From Dillenia suffruticosa (taxonomy: Eukaryota > Streptophyta > Magnoliopsida > Dilleniales > Dilleniaceae), in assembly GCA_033439265.1 (NCBI GenBank), contig JAVTVX010000031.1:16226001-16290000 (forward strand): DNA of 64,000 nt, given 5' to 3'. A program made the translations under genes and the position numbers. Of this stretch, positions 11,031 to 22,766 are shown piece by piece (the stretch's first letter is position 1; every line of letters begins with the position of its first letter). Below the pieces are notes generated by a model, which saw nothing but the letters and a program-made list of their open reading frames with translations, was not told where the DNA came from and did not search any database.

Positions 11031-13188
11031 ATGCAGGGATTGATATCATAAGCATGATTAGTGAATGTCGATCGACTAAACAAAGTGATTATGGAGCCCC
11101 TTTAGACAGAAAAAGAAAGCTCATATTTGGTTTTAACCTTACTGCACATGTTCCACACGCTTGGTGGGTCTCAAAGCAATGACAATTCACTTTTTTGGTC
11201 TACAACTTGCACACTAGTAACCGGCAAGTATGAATTGAAAGGTTACAATCATCAGTTTTTCTGTCCATGCGTGATAATTTATTAATTCTGATCAAAACCA
11301 AATTTACTGTTTTTTTTTTTCCAGAAAAAAATGAGAAGTAATTCTTTAAAAATATAATAAAAATAAATTCTCCTTGCCAAATGGGTGTCCAAATTAGCGG
11401 AAATGAGAGTAAAGTTTTGCATAAAAAAGTGCCAAATAATCTCTCTTCCAATTCCAACTTGCAAAACTTAAGAATTTATGAGTTTTGCTTATGTCAGAAT
11501 TTTTCTCCATTCAGCGTCCATCAACTGCGTGCTTTCTGGCAGCAAATGTCAACAATTATCTCCAAATTTTTTTGTATGGTTTTCAAAAATCCAAAAAACA
11601 TGAAATTTCGAAGAATTTGAGTTAATTCTTGGAGTTGGAAGGGGCATAAGTCATAAATTTCCATCCATTTCTTATGTCGGTAGAAATTTTAGGATTAAGA
11701 TCATTTTAGTTTTACTAGATTTTATAATATTTCGACACACATCTTACCCACTAAAGAATTTATGATCATTTTTGTGAATACTTTATAAATATTAGTAATT
11801 ATCGGATGATGATAATACTAATAATAATAATTATAATAGTAATAATAATAATAATAACAATAATAATAGTAATAGTATAAATAGTAGAAATAAAATCTGA
11901 TAATCAATCGAGTCACGAATTCAAAGTTTTGGGCATTAGATTAGAGACTCTAAAGTGAACTTGCAAACAACGCCCAACCCATCTCCTCTTTCTTGCCTTT
12001 ATCCAAAATTGCTTCGGGAGACAAAATGGATATGGTTGTGGGAGACAAAATGGGTATAGTTGTAAGATATTATATTCTTTTAATTATGGTTTTGGTATCA
12101 TATATAGAAATAAAGAAATAAAATTTAAGAGAGTCAATCTTTCATTAAATTTCATGATATTCGGATCAAATTAATCAAATAAACCAGATATCGATCGATA
12201 ATAAAAAATTTTACGGTTTGGAGAATTTCCGAGAAGGAAGCATTATGAGGGATAACAATCAATGGCCATAACATATATATATATTTTGGTGAACATGGCC
12301 ATAACATATGTTACTCTCACTACCTCTTCTTTTTCCCCTTTTCCCAAGATCTTCAACACCAAGCATAAAACCTCATGCTGCTTTTATTTTTATGAATTCT
12401 CCCAAAAGCAACCATTTTTTAGAGGTACTCTCTCAGTAGAATTCATTGAACGTTACAGAATCAGGCATCTTCCAAAAGTCACCTCTCCCTCTTTTCCCCT
12501 AAATCAGAATCTGACTTACAAAGAAATTTATACATTTTACTTTTGTGAAATCTTGCAGGAAGCAACAGTTAATACATGTTATCAACCCCAAAGCCGATGA
12601 TTTTGAAAAAATTGAATTCAAAATCTTTATTAAACATTAAAAAATTTAAATTTAAACTCTTGGCCGAGACTTTAAATAACTACAGAATTGCTTTATGATT
12701 TTAACAACAAAAAAGAGACAAGGGTCCCCAATCTGGCAGCTTATATGGTGGCGTGATTATTGACATGAAAATCGATTACTAAATATATATTATAAACAAG
12801 AAAAATCATTTGGGGTTGCTTGGAATGGACGAAACAAGAGCATGTTATTTATAAATTCTCCATATCATGCACAGCATGTTGAAGAGCGTCTAGGTCATCA
12901 TCATCATCATCATCATCAGAATGATATAAGATGCAGACTTTTTATGGATTAACAAAAGAATAATTGCAATTTATACCAATTATTTGCCACATTAACTTTT
13001 GCAAAAATCACCCAAGAAACCCTGGTTTTCAGCCCCAAAGGACATTAAGGCTCGTCAATCTCTAATTGTTTAGCATTTTAAAAAAATAAAATAATAAAAA
13101 AAAACCTTAATTTATCAAATCAAGTGCTGCCAACTGCCCCTGATATATATTGGTTAAAATGGGAAAGAAGGCCCATCGGCCAGGAAGG
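9203..13188. other. Intergenic, AT-rich, simple repeats only
   Basis: No gene recognised. Holds the STP promoter and 5' leader at its left end, a 36-bp poly-A run (10518-10553), a (GA)n tract (10997-11029), an AAT-type trinucleotide run (about 11814-11875) and a short (ATC)n run (about 12897-12918). Short open frames here have no recognisable motif. Confidence 0.5.
10997..11029. repeat. (GA)n microsatellite
   Basis: About 16 uninterrupted GA dinucleotides following a short TG run. Confidence 0.9.
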
Positions 13189-13650
13189 CTACATTTGGCC
13201 TAACGGCCCACTTCTTTTAATTCCGAAAACTTCCTCGCCCGAAGCATCAAGCGGCAGCAGGCTGAGAATGCTTTCAGGAAGGGATCCTGGTTGCTTGGAG
13301 TGACCAAGGTTGGCAAGATGATCAGCACAGGTGTTGCCCTCTCTGCACGTGTGGATGATCTCAGAAATCCCAAGCCTCTGCATGAAAAGCTTGCACTTTT
13401 TTATAATGGGATTAAGAGGGTGCGATTGGGCTACGCTATTGTTCAGGTGAAGAGTGAGGACTTGAGAGTCTGTTTCAATAATGATTCTGTCAAAGTTGTT
13501 CTCTAAAGCCAATTTGAGACCTTCCCTTATTTCCCAGAGCTCTCACCTCAAGCTCTCCGTTATGCCAATGTTTATAATGTATCCCATGATCCAATGTCCA
13601 TTGCTGTCCCTGAGAGACCACCCGCACTTGCAGAACTGCCCCTGATATTG
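13189..13650 (-). pseudogene. Retroelement RNase H domain fragment
   Basis: The minus strand encodes ELWEIREGLKLALE then FDRIIIETDSQVLTLHLN and ending in REGNTCADHLANLGH, the RNase H domain (RVT_3 type) found at the C-terminus of plant L1 LINE ORF2. Upstream on the same strand SLRDSNGHWIMGY is the beginning of the domain, but in another frame, so it is degenerate. No reverse transcriptase was found next to it. Domesticated RNase H-like genes of this family exist in plants, but the frameshift argues for a dead fragment. Confidence 0.7.
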
Positions 13651-13823
13651 GCATGGCAAGAGAGAGGTTGTGACTATGTACATTAATTACCAGGCCAACA
13701 TGTTGGGTCAGATCCCAAGAGACAAATTATTGTCCTTTGGGCCTGGATGGCATGTGAACCCACAATTCCAAAGGCCATTGGGGCTTCACCGGCTCAGTAG
13801 ACCGTATCTGAAGCCTAATCGAT

Positions 13824-13875
13824 AGGCTCTCAATTTTTTTTTTTTTTTTTTTTGGTACAGAGAGGCTCTCAATTT
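13824..13875 (-). mobile_element. 26-bp poly-T micro-insertion with 13-bp target duplication
   Basis: AGGCTCTCAATTT occurs at 13824-13836 and again, perfectly, at 13863-13875. Between them is only a poly-T run followed by GGTACAGAG. Read on the minus strand this is a short 3' terminus plus poly-A tail, as left by extreme 5' truncation of a LINE-mobilised transcript. Confidence 0.7.
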
Positions 13876-14830
13876 ATGCACAACAGCATTCGGGAATTTG
13901 AGCCATTTAATGTAGGGGCTCGAGCAGTTTGGGAAAGTTGATGCTAAATGTAACAGAGATTGGGTGAAATTTTAAGTTAAAAAGAAAAAAGCGAGCACAT
14001 ATACATACTTGTCATTAACACATCAGAAAGCATGTAAAGCGTGGCTATCTATACATAGATTTGGGAAGAAGGTACCATTCGGACGCTGTGAATTGCAAGC
14101 CAACAATCCAAAAGAAAAAAGGCAGTGAAGGGATGAGAGTAGAGCCCAGCAGTCAAATTGGTCCAATAGCTACCCCAATACAGACACTATAGATATTCAA
14201 CACGCTATCACGTACATTATGACTTTGATGCTTATCGATGATGATTTTAAAATGTAATAATATTCTAATCTAATAATTTCATGTTTTGCCTGATTACCTT
14301 GACGTACAAAACATGGCAGGAAATCAATGTCTCGTGATCTTCCACTACCTCTATAGAAACTTGTCACTTGTCATGCTACAACCTATGCAATGACCAAGTG
14401 ATCAATCCGTGACAATTTTACAATGTAATAACGTCTAGGCCATTCTTCCAGGCTGTCTCATTATCTTGATGTAGGTTCTACTTCTAGTAAGCTTTTTTTT
14501 TTTCTAGAAAGAAAGAGATGCAATCAAGCAAATCAAATTGAGAAAGAAATGATAGAAATAGAAAAACTCAACACAATCAGCTATTTTTTCTATATTGTCT
14601 GCTGCTGAGTCTATTTATTAGCTTGACCCAACTAGGGCTGCAAGCCAAGTTTGTGTAAAAGGGTTAAACCCTTCGAATATTTGTGCTCGAGTCATTCAAC
14701 TAAGAGAATAAGCCAACTTTTAGCTGTCTGTTGAAGAACAACTTGGTTCATTTGCCTTGGCACCTTCTGAGATAATCCAGAAAGGTTATTTTAGGTCATG
14801 ATCAAAACATATGGCGTCCATGTCTCTTTC

Positions 14831-15078
14831 ACAAAAATCAGTAGGCCCTCACCAACAATAGTTGGTGCAGCGAGTTGGTCACTGTATCCATTAAGATCAC
14901 TGAGTTCGACTCGCGACTTAAATGTGGAGTTGACTACGTGGGATACCCCTACCCCATAAGAGGGATCTCAGTTAAAATAGACCTAAATTAGTCGAGATAA
15001 AACTCCGAATACCGGATAGTGGATCGAGTCCAAGGGCACCAATAAAAAAAAACAAAAACAAAAATCAGCAGGCTCTCA
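14831..15078 (+). mobile_element. tRNA-derived SINE with about 21-bp target duplication
   Basis: The insert (14852-15057) has a box-A-like GTTGGTGCAGCGAGTTGGT and a box-B-like GAGTTCGACTC about 40 bases apart (internal RNA polymerase III promoter), a roughly 130-bp unrelated body and an A-rich tail. The flanking 21-bp direct repeats (14831-14851 and 15058-15078, starting ACAAAAATCAG and ending CTCA) differ at two positions. Structure and size (206 bp) are those of a plant SINE. It is not a functional tRNA, because the cloverleaf 3' half and the acceptor stem are absent. Confidence 0.85.
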
Positions 15079-15833
15079 AGATGGGTATCCAAGGTCCACC
15101 ACATAGCCCCCCTCCATCACCAAGTTGATCAACCAAGAATTCAATGCCCGAGCCCTCCATTGGTTAGGTCCGAGCCCCTTGGGACACCAAGACACGACCC
15201 TTTTCCATGTTGCAGATAATCTATCCTATCCAAGTACAAAATATGCAAAGTTCTTCAAATTTTGCCCAGATCCTTCTATTTAATTAAGGTGGTGATGCAC
15301 ATGCAACATGGGAGCACAAAACTAAGGTACAAAGTTAGATTACCAACTGTCATAATTATAAAAACCGAAAATGCGCATGGTCATAGGAGAATGGATTTTG
15401 GCTAAAAGACAGTGAAATGCAGTAGATGGAGAGTTCATCCATCACTCTCTCCCGTCTGTACATGATAGAGAGAGAAAAAGTTTGATGGCTACTTCTCACA
15501 TGCCCATCTCGGCCTCATGCCATACCCATGTGCACCTTCCAAAATTAAACAAACAAAAAGTCTTCAATTTACCTTTCCCCAACTTGCATAACTGTCATAA
15601 AATACAAACAATGCCAGAGACTCTTTGTCAACAAGTCATTATTGAGACCTCTACTAATGGTTACAATCTAATCAGAAAGCACTTCTTGATGCTATTTTTC
15701 CAGAGAAAAGAGTCTGGAAAGAACAGGTAACATTTTGTCAAATTAAGAAACAAATATAGAAAATTGAAAATATATATGTAGATTTACAGTGGGGATAAAA
15801 GGAAAGAAAAAGAAACAAAAGAAAAATCAAAAT
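15079..15833. other. Intergenic / 3' flank of the ARM-repeat gene
   Basis: No gene recognised. The part nearest 15833 should include the 3' UTR of the minus-strand ARM-repeat gene. An 82-codon open frame at 15482-15730 has no recognisable motif. Confidence 0.4.
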
Positions 15834-17561
15834 TTATGAGTGCCAGATTCCACTCAACATGCTACGGAATCTGTTACCAGATAATTTTCTGACAAGTTTC
15901 TTGGCTTCGTAAACTTCAGCCTCTGCAAGTTTCTCAATGTTTTTAAGATAGCCAGAGTTCACAATTTTTCTTCTTGCACTATTGCAACGTGTTAGAGACA
16001 CGAGTATGGAGAGCAAGAACTTCTTATTACCTGAATTTTCCTTCTGGAGGTCTAATGATTGGAGAAGCAATCCAATGTTATGGTCTTCCTGCACAAATTT
16101 CTTGCGATTTCTTGGTACTGAAACCATGCAAGACAGCGCCTCAGCTGCCATTTCCCTAATTTCAAATGACTTTGAATTGAGGAACTTCATGAGCTCAGGC
16201 ATGAACCCAGCATCCCCCATTGCTTTATTGGCTTCCTCCGAAGTCCCACAAAGCCGAGATGCAACCTTCAAGGCCAGTTCCTGAACCAAAACTTCCCCAT
16301 TTCTAAGGAAGAAAAGGAGTTGATCTATAAACCTATAACTCATCAATAAGTTCAGTGAATTCGTGGAAGAGAAACAGAAGTTCTCAATCGCTCTCAATGC
16401 TATCTCTCGTGCTTTAGATGAGAATGAAGCCTTTGGATCCAAGATTCGTACAAGAACCCGAATCCCTCCTTCCTCGATAATCATTTGCCTAATAACTTCA
16501 TCCCCATAAGCCATTACTTGGAGGAACTCAATAGCATTAATCATCAAAACCTCATCTTTAGACTTAGCAAGATTAACAAACACCGCAACCATGCCCTCCT
16601 CAACCACAAACCTCTTAATCTCCTCAACCCCTGCAAGATTCCTCAAAACCCCACAAACAGGACCAACCAATTCAGCTCTACGATTGCCATTTCCGCACAA
16701 TTTAAGCAATGCAGTGACACCACCATGAGCTGAAACAGACCAAGCATTATCTGAATTCTCAGTCAATTTCATCAAACACACAGTAGCAAGTTCCTTGCCC
16801 ATATCACTTCCACTTTCCAACAACCTAATCAAAGAAGCAATAACACCATTCCCAATCAAAATACCCTTATAACAATCAAACCCAGCAATGATACAACACA
16901 CTTTTACAGCCGTTTCTTGAATACCCAATTCAGAGTAATCAAGAAAATTCACTAATAACCCAACCAAATCCTCAAATTCAAGAACAACAATCTTAACATA
17001 CCTTTCATCATCAGTAACAACCTCATTTAACGCTATCAAAGCCTGTACCTTCATGCCCACATCCCCAATTTTTAACCTAGTAAACAAGTCCCTAACATAA
17101 AACCTCATATCATCCTTAGCAGCACCGAAACCGGGTTTTGAAACAACAAGAGCAGACCCATTTGTTAATATCCCAGAAGAATAAACCACAGATAGCTTTT
17201 TCAAATGAAAATCAAATTTTGTGCAAATTAAATCCAAATCACTCTGCATTAGAAGCTTACCACTAAAAGAAACATTAACACATCTAGCAGCAAGATCTTG
17301 ACTTTCATTGACTGTCTTGAAAATCTCCAAGACTATCTCAGAGATCATTGTGTTTTCATCAGAATTACAATTCTCCAAAGTGACCAAGCTTGAGTTGAGC
17401 TCATCGAGTTTGTTCCTTACGACTTGCCATTTTGAGTGGAAAACTTTGATGCAGTGAGAGAGAGTGATGAGAGATGAAATGAGTGAGATTAGTTCCTGGA
17501 GAGTTGGTTTTCTGGTTAGAGATTCTGGTGAAGGTTTTTGACTTTGTTCTTCTTCACCCAT
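15834..17561 (-). CDS. ARM-repeat superfamily protein (intronless)
   Basis: A 575-residue single-exon protein. Residues about 20-140 form a helical N-terminal region (LQELISLISSLITLSHCIKV...), similar to the N-terminal region of plant ARM proteins without a U-box. From about residue 150 to 545 there are successive armadillo-type units, each about 42 residues, with recognisable helices such as VQALIALNEVV, GIQETAVKVCCIIAG, LATVCLMKLTENSDNAW, IREMAAEALSCMVSV and KKFLLSILVSLTRCN. There is no U-box, so it is not a PUB ubiquitin ligase. The C-terminus is basic (KKLVRKLSGNRFRSMLSGIWHS). The start at 17561 is the first ATG of the frame, just after a GA-rich leader. ARM proteins act as protein-binding scaffolds; the partner cannot be told. 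It resembles the Arabidopsis At5g50900-type family from memory. Confidence 0.9.
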   Translation of the reverse strand: MGEEEQSQKPSPESLTRKPTLQELISLISSLITLSHCIKVFHSKWQVVRNKLDELNSSLVTLENCNSDENTMISEIVLEIFKTVNESQDLAARCVNVSFSGKLLMQSDLDLICTKFDFHLKKLSVVYSSGILTNGSALVVSKPGFGAAKDDMRFYVRDLFTRLKIGDVGMKVQALIALNEVVTDDERYVKIVVLEFEDLVGLLVNFLDYSELGIQETAVKVCCIIAGFDCYKGILIGNGVIASLIRLLESGSDMGKELATVCLMKLTENSDNAWSVSAHGGVTALLKLCGNGNRRAELVGPVCGVLRNLAGVEEIKRFVVEEGMVAVFVNLAKSKDEVLMINAIEFLQVMAYGDEVIRQMIIEEGGIRVLVRILDPKASFSSKAREIALRAIENFCFSSTNSLNLLMSYRFIDQLLFFLRNGEVLVQELALKVASRLCGTSEEANKAMGDAGFMPELMKFLNSKSFEIREMAAEALSCMVSVPRNRKKFVQEDHNIGLLLQSLDLQKENSGNKKFLLSILVSLTRCNSARRKIVNSGYLKNIEKLAEAEVYEAKKLVRKLSGNRFRSMLSGIWHS

Positions 17562-17692
17562 TTTGGGAATTTTTTTTGACTTTTTTTAGTTAGTGTGAGA
17601 GAACGACAAGAAAGATATTTTTTCCAGTGATAAGGGTCAGATTCCAACGAGATGAGACAGAGATTCCGGCGAGGGTTTGAGGGGGAGGAGAG

Positions 17693-17737
17693 GGGAGAGA
17701 GAGAGAGAGAGAGAGAGGGAGGGAGGGAGGGAGGGGC
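17693..17737. repeat. (GA)n/(GGGA)n tract in the 5' leader region of the ARM gene
   Basis: Pure GA repeats grading into GGGA repeats about 130 bp upstream of the ARM-gene ATG, i.e. CT-rich on the sense strand. CT-rich leaders are common near plant transcription starts. Confidence 0.8.
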
Positions 17738-20700
17738 GGAGAGATGATGAGAGATGAATGGATGATAAGGGAGGCGGAGAGAGAGAGTTTCAGGGCTGTT
17801 TTGTTTTACAATGTACTAGTACTCGTCCTATGTTCTTGTTTTGTGTATGGATATTAAACGGTATCGGACGTTACTAGTGAAATTTCATAAGTACCCGTCT
17901 GGGTTATGGGGATAAATTGTATTAAAGTGGGTAAATATGAGATTTAGGAGAATTGGGTTTGTTTGGTTTGTTAGAAAAAGGCTGAGGGAAAGGAGGCGAT
18001 TCGATGGAAGAAAAACGGTGACCGAAGAGAAGAATTAGTGAGGATTCCTGTGGACCAGTAGTCGGGAGTCTTGTTGAATGTTGCACCTGAATTTACATAA
18101 TTGGGCTTAAGGACTATGGGAATGAAAATGTGAGAGCAAGGGCAAATCTGTCCTTTTAGACAATTGGGCTTCTTCGGCCTGTTGGAAATTGTTGAGAGAA
18201 AGAAGGGGGGTTTTTGAGAGAAAAAGATGGTGTGGTGTGAGCAAAGACAAGTGTATATCCATGTAGATTGAAGCCTGATGAGTGAGAGGAGAGTCTCTTT
18301 AGTCTTCCTAATAATTAGGGAATTGGAGATTTTTATAACCAATTCTACAGCATGAAAAACGGGAAATTTGCATTCATTCACAAGCAAAATCATGCCATTT
18401 GTCAATACCCATATCATAAAGAAAATGACATTTTGAAATGTCTTCTCCTTCTTCTTCTTCTTATTCTACATTTTTTTATTTTATTTTATTTTAGTAAAGA
18501 GAGGAAACAAATTCAGACCAAAGTCATTTACCTTAAAGATGACTTATAAGTAATATGTTTAAGATCAAAATCTTTTAATAGACAAGTCTAAATACAATGT
18601 CATGATAATCCAAATTAAAGTAATAACAATAAATTTTTATTTTAAAATCAAAATAGACATTACGAATCACCATCGATCGAATTACATAATAAGACTCATA
18701 ACTAGTATTAAAATTTTAAATTTATAATTTTGCCCGTCACAAAATCGAGAAATTTATAAAAACAAATACTCAATTATGTGATTTAAAGAATTAAAAATAT
18801 AAAAAAAAAATATTTTTAATGTTTTTGACAAACCGGATACAAATAAATAGAAAAAAGAACAATATTAGGGAAGCGAGTGCCCCCTTACTTGGGGAAAATG
18901 ACTCTCCAATGCCCAAAAAGGGTTGACGCAGCTTTTTGTTTTGGCCTTAATCTCATAGTCAATCCAAGTGTTATCACAACTTGGAAATATATATATATAA
19001 ATTTGGTAAGAAAATGACTAAATAAAATTGATTGGACAGCCATGTTTAGAGCAATTGGCCTTTTCTAAGAATATCTTTTTTTTTATTCATTTCAAACTCA
19101 TATCATTGTATTGGACATATATAAGCTATGAGATTGTAAGTCCTCTCTTTCTTTGACAAAACCTGCTCTCAACCTTAATTTTGTTCTTCTCTTCTAGAAA
19201 TTTTGTGCTTATTTAGAAAAGAATAAATAATTCAATTAATAATCAGAAGCTACTCTTGAATGAAAAAAAAAAACAATTATTAAATATAAAAGTGAGGATA
19301 TGCTTATAAGATTATATTGTATCATTTGAAATTTATATATTAAGAAAATAAATATTAAAAGAATTTTATTTTTAAAGAATATAATTTGATTCGAATCAAA
19401 TTTAATAAGACAAAATTATTATCAATAATGTTTTAAAAAAGAATTGGGAACATGACTGTCTTGTAATTCGTTTACAAACTATCCAAAACCTAGAAATATA
19501 ATGAAATATAACTACGACTAGAAACCTTGTGATATATCAAAATAAATTATTTAATTAAATATGCGAGAGTGACAAATTTATTATGCTATAATATAATTGG
19601 AATTGTTTATCTTCTACTTATTTTTTACTTTATTATTAAATGAAGATCTTAACATTGAAAAAAATATTTGAATAAAAATTTTTTATCACTCGAGTATCTA
19701 TAATTATTTGTTAGTGGTTTTGTATAATAATTTAATAAATTATAAGAGGTTGTCTTATTTTTTAAAAAATGAAAATAAAAATCAGTAAAATGTCAATGTT
19801 TAGGAAGAGTAATCCTCAACATGAAAATGGCAATGGAAATATCAGAATTTCCCCCACCCAACCCGACCAAAGCATGTGAAGCCATTGGTGGCGTGTTGTT
19901 TGGTGGCCGTGCCTTGAGCTAGGAGGGGTCGTCCTCTGAACAGGAAGTAGGGGAGAACGAAGTCCCTTCGTTTTATGGCCTTGGTATTGACAGTGAGAGG
20001 AGCTGAGCTAAAGCCAAAAGCTTGCCATGTCTAACACATAATGCAAAAGGAATCCCCCAAAAGCACAATTGACTCTTACGATCACGAATTTTATTTAAAA
20101 TTATATTTCGATTAATTTATTTTAAATATTTATAAAGATTTTATTTATAAAATAGTTCTTCTATTATAATCTTTTTTATTCCAAAATAAAAAAATAACAT
20201 ATACATACATGATATATACATACGTATACATAACATATATATAAATATACAAAACATATATTTGATTAAAACAACTCCAAACCAACGGACACATACACGA
20301 TATATATACATGCATAATATATAATTAATAAGACAACAAAGGAAAAAATTTTTATTAAAGAAGTAAAAAGGATAAAAATTATAATTTTTATAAAATAGAT
20401 TAACATTTTAAAATATTTTAACTATAAATTATTTTTAACTATATTTTTATAATTTTCATCGGTATTTGTTGAAATATTGATAAAAGTATATATAATTTTT
20501 TTTTCAATTTTTAGAATTGTAAATTTTAAATGGTAAAAAGGTTTATATTTATAAAAATTTCGAGTTCCATATACAAATTGATTGAGAGAGAATTTTTTCT
20601 TAAGCTAGCCGAATTGGTGGCAGAGACGGGCTATTATAAGTGAATTTGAGAATCTCTTATAGCATAACGAAAGAGAGAGAGAGAAAGAGAGAGAATGACA

Positions 20701-21606
20701 ACTATGAATTCAAAAAAAAATTAACCACGACATGATTCGATGTGTACTTTAGTATCCAATACAAGACAAAAATTACCCATGATTTTGCTGGTCACGGATG
20801 CTTATTTTATGGGTGATTCTCCTACAATGAGCAATGCATTTTGTAAGAAAGTCCCTTTTTTGGCATGATTTGCACTAAACTAAAGTGAGCTCTATCAGCA
20901 CTTTTTGTTCAAAGGGAGCTTCTTTTTCTAACTGTCTTCTCCGGTTTACTTTTATCTCTTCCTTGGCAACATGGAGGCCAAGTGATCACTTAATCATAAA
21001 AATTCTTTGTTGTACTCAGCAGTGGTCATCTTCTCTTTGTCAACATTATTGGAAGTATCAATATCAATCTCTCCTTGCACATGGCACGACCCAAAATCTC
21101 AGGGACCAGCATGGTTTTGCAAGTACTATCTCATTAGTAATAGTGTTATCTTGGTGGGTTTGTCCTCTTCCTTGCTCAATAAATTAATCCCACCAAACAA
21201 CTATCTAATTGATTTGAGAGTTTGAGATTTGATTAATCATTTTCATTGAGATCATGGAATCATGACAATTGGCAAAATTTTTGTTTAATTAGTTTTGGGA
21301 TCTTTGTTATGCCCTTTTGGAGAGGTACCCAAAAAGCAAGAGATGAAGCTTTAAGCTTTTGTTGTGAAATAGTGATGCATAAGCCACCAAATGTCTCAAA
21401 ATGGTGTCATTCTTCTTAAATGCTGATTAAGTGTTTGGTAGGATGGCCCTTTGCATGAAGAAGCAAGAGGAAAGCGGTAGCCCCAGGAGGACAACTTTGA
21501 GTAGGACACAAGGTACAACCCTAGCACAAGAACCATTATACCTTTGCTTTGAAGAGAAAGGGTATCACATGTGCCATACCAAATATGTCATGTTCATCAA
21601 AGCCGA
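17738..21606. other. Intergenic, AT-rich
   Basis: No gene recognised. A 148-codon minus-strand open frame at 17971-18417 has no recognisable domain and overlaps the likely promoter of the ARM gene. The rest is AT-rich with short GA tracts (about 20668-20695). Confidence 0.4.
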
Positions 21607-21829
21607 TAGTGGGAATATTTTTTTTTTTTTTTTTGGATATCTTGACCGTTCGATATCCAGAGTTTCGTTCCGACTAATCCGGATCAAAAAATCTATCAAG
21701 ACTCAATTGAGAGAATTCTCTCCCAATAATGTTTTTTTCTTATCTATGAGGAGTCGAACTCTCAACCTGGTTAAAGGACGAAGGTGCCCTTCCCACCTAC
21801 GTTAACATGTGTCGATAATAATGGGAATA
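21607..21829 (-). mobile_element. SINE, minus orientation, with 11-bp target duplication
   Basis: Starts with a poly-T run (the poly-A tail on the minus strand) and, read on the minus strand, has AACGTAGGTGGGAAGGGCACC (box-A-like) and GAGAGTTCGACTCC (box B), then a body containing GAATTCTCTCAATTGAGTC. Flanks TAGTGGGAATA (21607-21617) and TAATGGGAATA (21819-21829) match at 10 of 11. The insert is about 200 bp. Related body sequence recurs, decayed, elsewhere in the window (37.4, 40.5, 41.6, 50.7, 55.9 and 62.7 kb). Confidence 0.8.
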
Positions 21830-22040
21830 CTTGAAGAGGTCATATTATTGCTTTAACGGGAGATATCAAATTCGGTGATGGTTAATCTTAAGTAAAAAAA
21901 CTCTTGATTTCTAATTATAGTAGCAGAAAAATTAATAAGTTATAGTAGATTTTAAAATTTCCATTATTTGTACTTATGCAATTTGATCATTCAACTGCTT
22001 TGCACCACATTAGGTTTATTTTCAATCCTAAAGAAATGAA

Positions 22041-22041
22041 A

Positions 22042-22081
<40 letters not shown>

Positions 22082-22084
22082 ATA
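22041..22084. repeat. (AT)n microsatellite
   Basis: Nearly uninterrupted AT dinucleotides with a single TTTA interruption. Confidence 0.9.
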
Positions 22085-22426
22085 GAACTTCCATTCAGCT
22101 TGACCGTACAACAACATGGATGGGAGCCTTCAATGGATGGGAATATTAAACAAGCTAGAAACTTATTACCATTAACAACAATTTTCCAAATATTTAAAAT
22201 GCCTAATCCTTTGATACGATGCATACAAGATGTTAGTTATTATAGGTATAATATTATGTAAAAAGAAAAGATAAAAAATTTAAAAAGTTGAATATGATAT
22301 AATGCAGTTTATTATTAATTAATTATTTAAAACAAATACCGAAATTATTTCAGTCGATTAAACTATGCAACGTATTATACTTGATAATCTTAGTTATTGA
22401 ATTTTTGGTGCATATATCGTTACCCG

Positions 22427-22468
22427 TGGGTTGATTTTTTTTTTTTGGTACCGTACTCTTGGGTTGAT
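22427..22468 (-). mobile_element. 24-bp poly-T micro-insertion with 9-bp target duplication
   Basis: TGGGTTGAT at 22427-22435 recurs at 22460-22468. Between them is a poly-T run followed by GGTACCGTACTCT. Like the insertion at 13837-13862, the tail is joined to GGTAC, suggesting the same source element, extremely 5' truncated. Confidence 0.6.
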
Positions 22469-22766
22469 ATTGACCGCTTATATGATCAAGTTCTAATCTT
22501 CATTTTGACTTTCCTCTTTGTATTTCAAGTTTGAGTCTTAATCCATGCATGATCTCTAAAACTATATAGTTTTTAAGCCAGAGCTCAAAAGATATACCGT
22601 AAAGCCATTCTTCTTTTACTTTGGGAGAGAAGTGGGGATTTAGTTGTGCTCCTTTTCATACTAAACCCCATGGAAAGCATAAGATCAATTGCCCCATCTA
22701 ATCTTAGGATCTTTGACTCATTGGCAAGATATGATGTTCATATTGGATTTATTTTTCAGCTTGTTT

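Noticed and set aside
12262..12600. 112-codon + strand open frame
   Set aside because: Begins in an AT repeat, no recognisable motif and low-complexity composition.
13189..13512. Intact domesticated RNase H gene
   Set aside because: The N-terminal part of the domain is in a different frame, so a decayed LINE fragment is more likely.
14870..14925. Possible tRNA gene (box A and box B present)
   Set aside because: No acceptor stem or T-arm pairing; the element has a SINE body, A tail and target duplication.
17971..18417. 148-codon minus-strand open frame upstream of the ARM gene
   Set aside because: No domain, biased composition and no convincing homology; likely chance frame in the promoter region.
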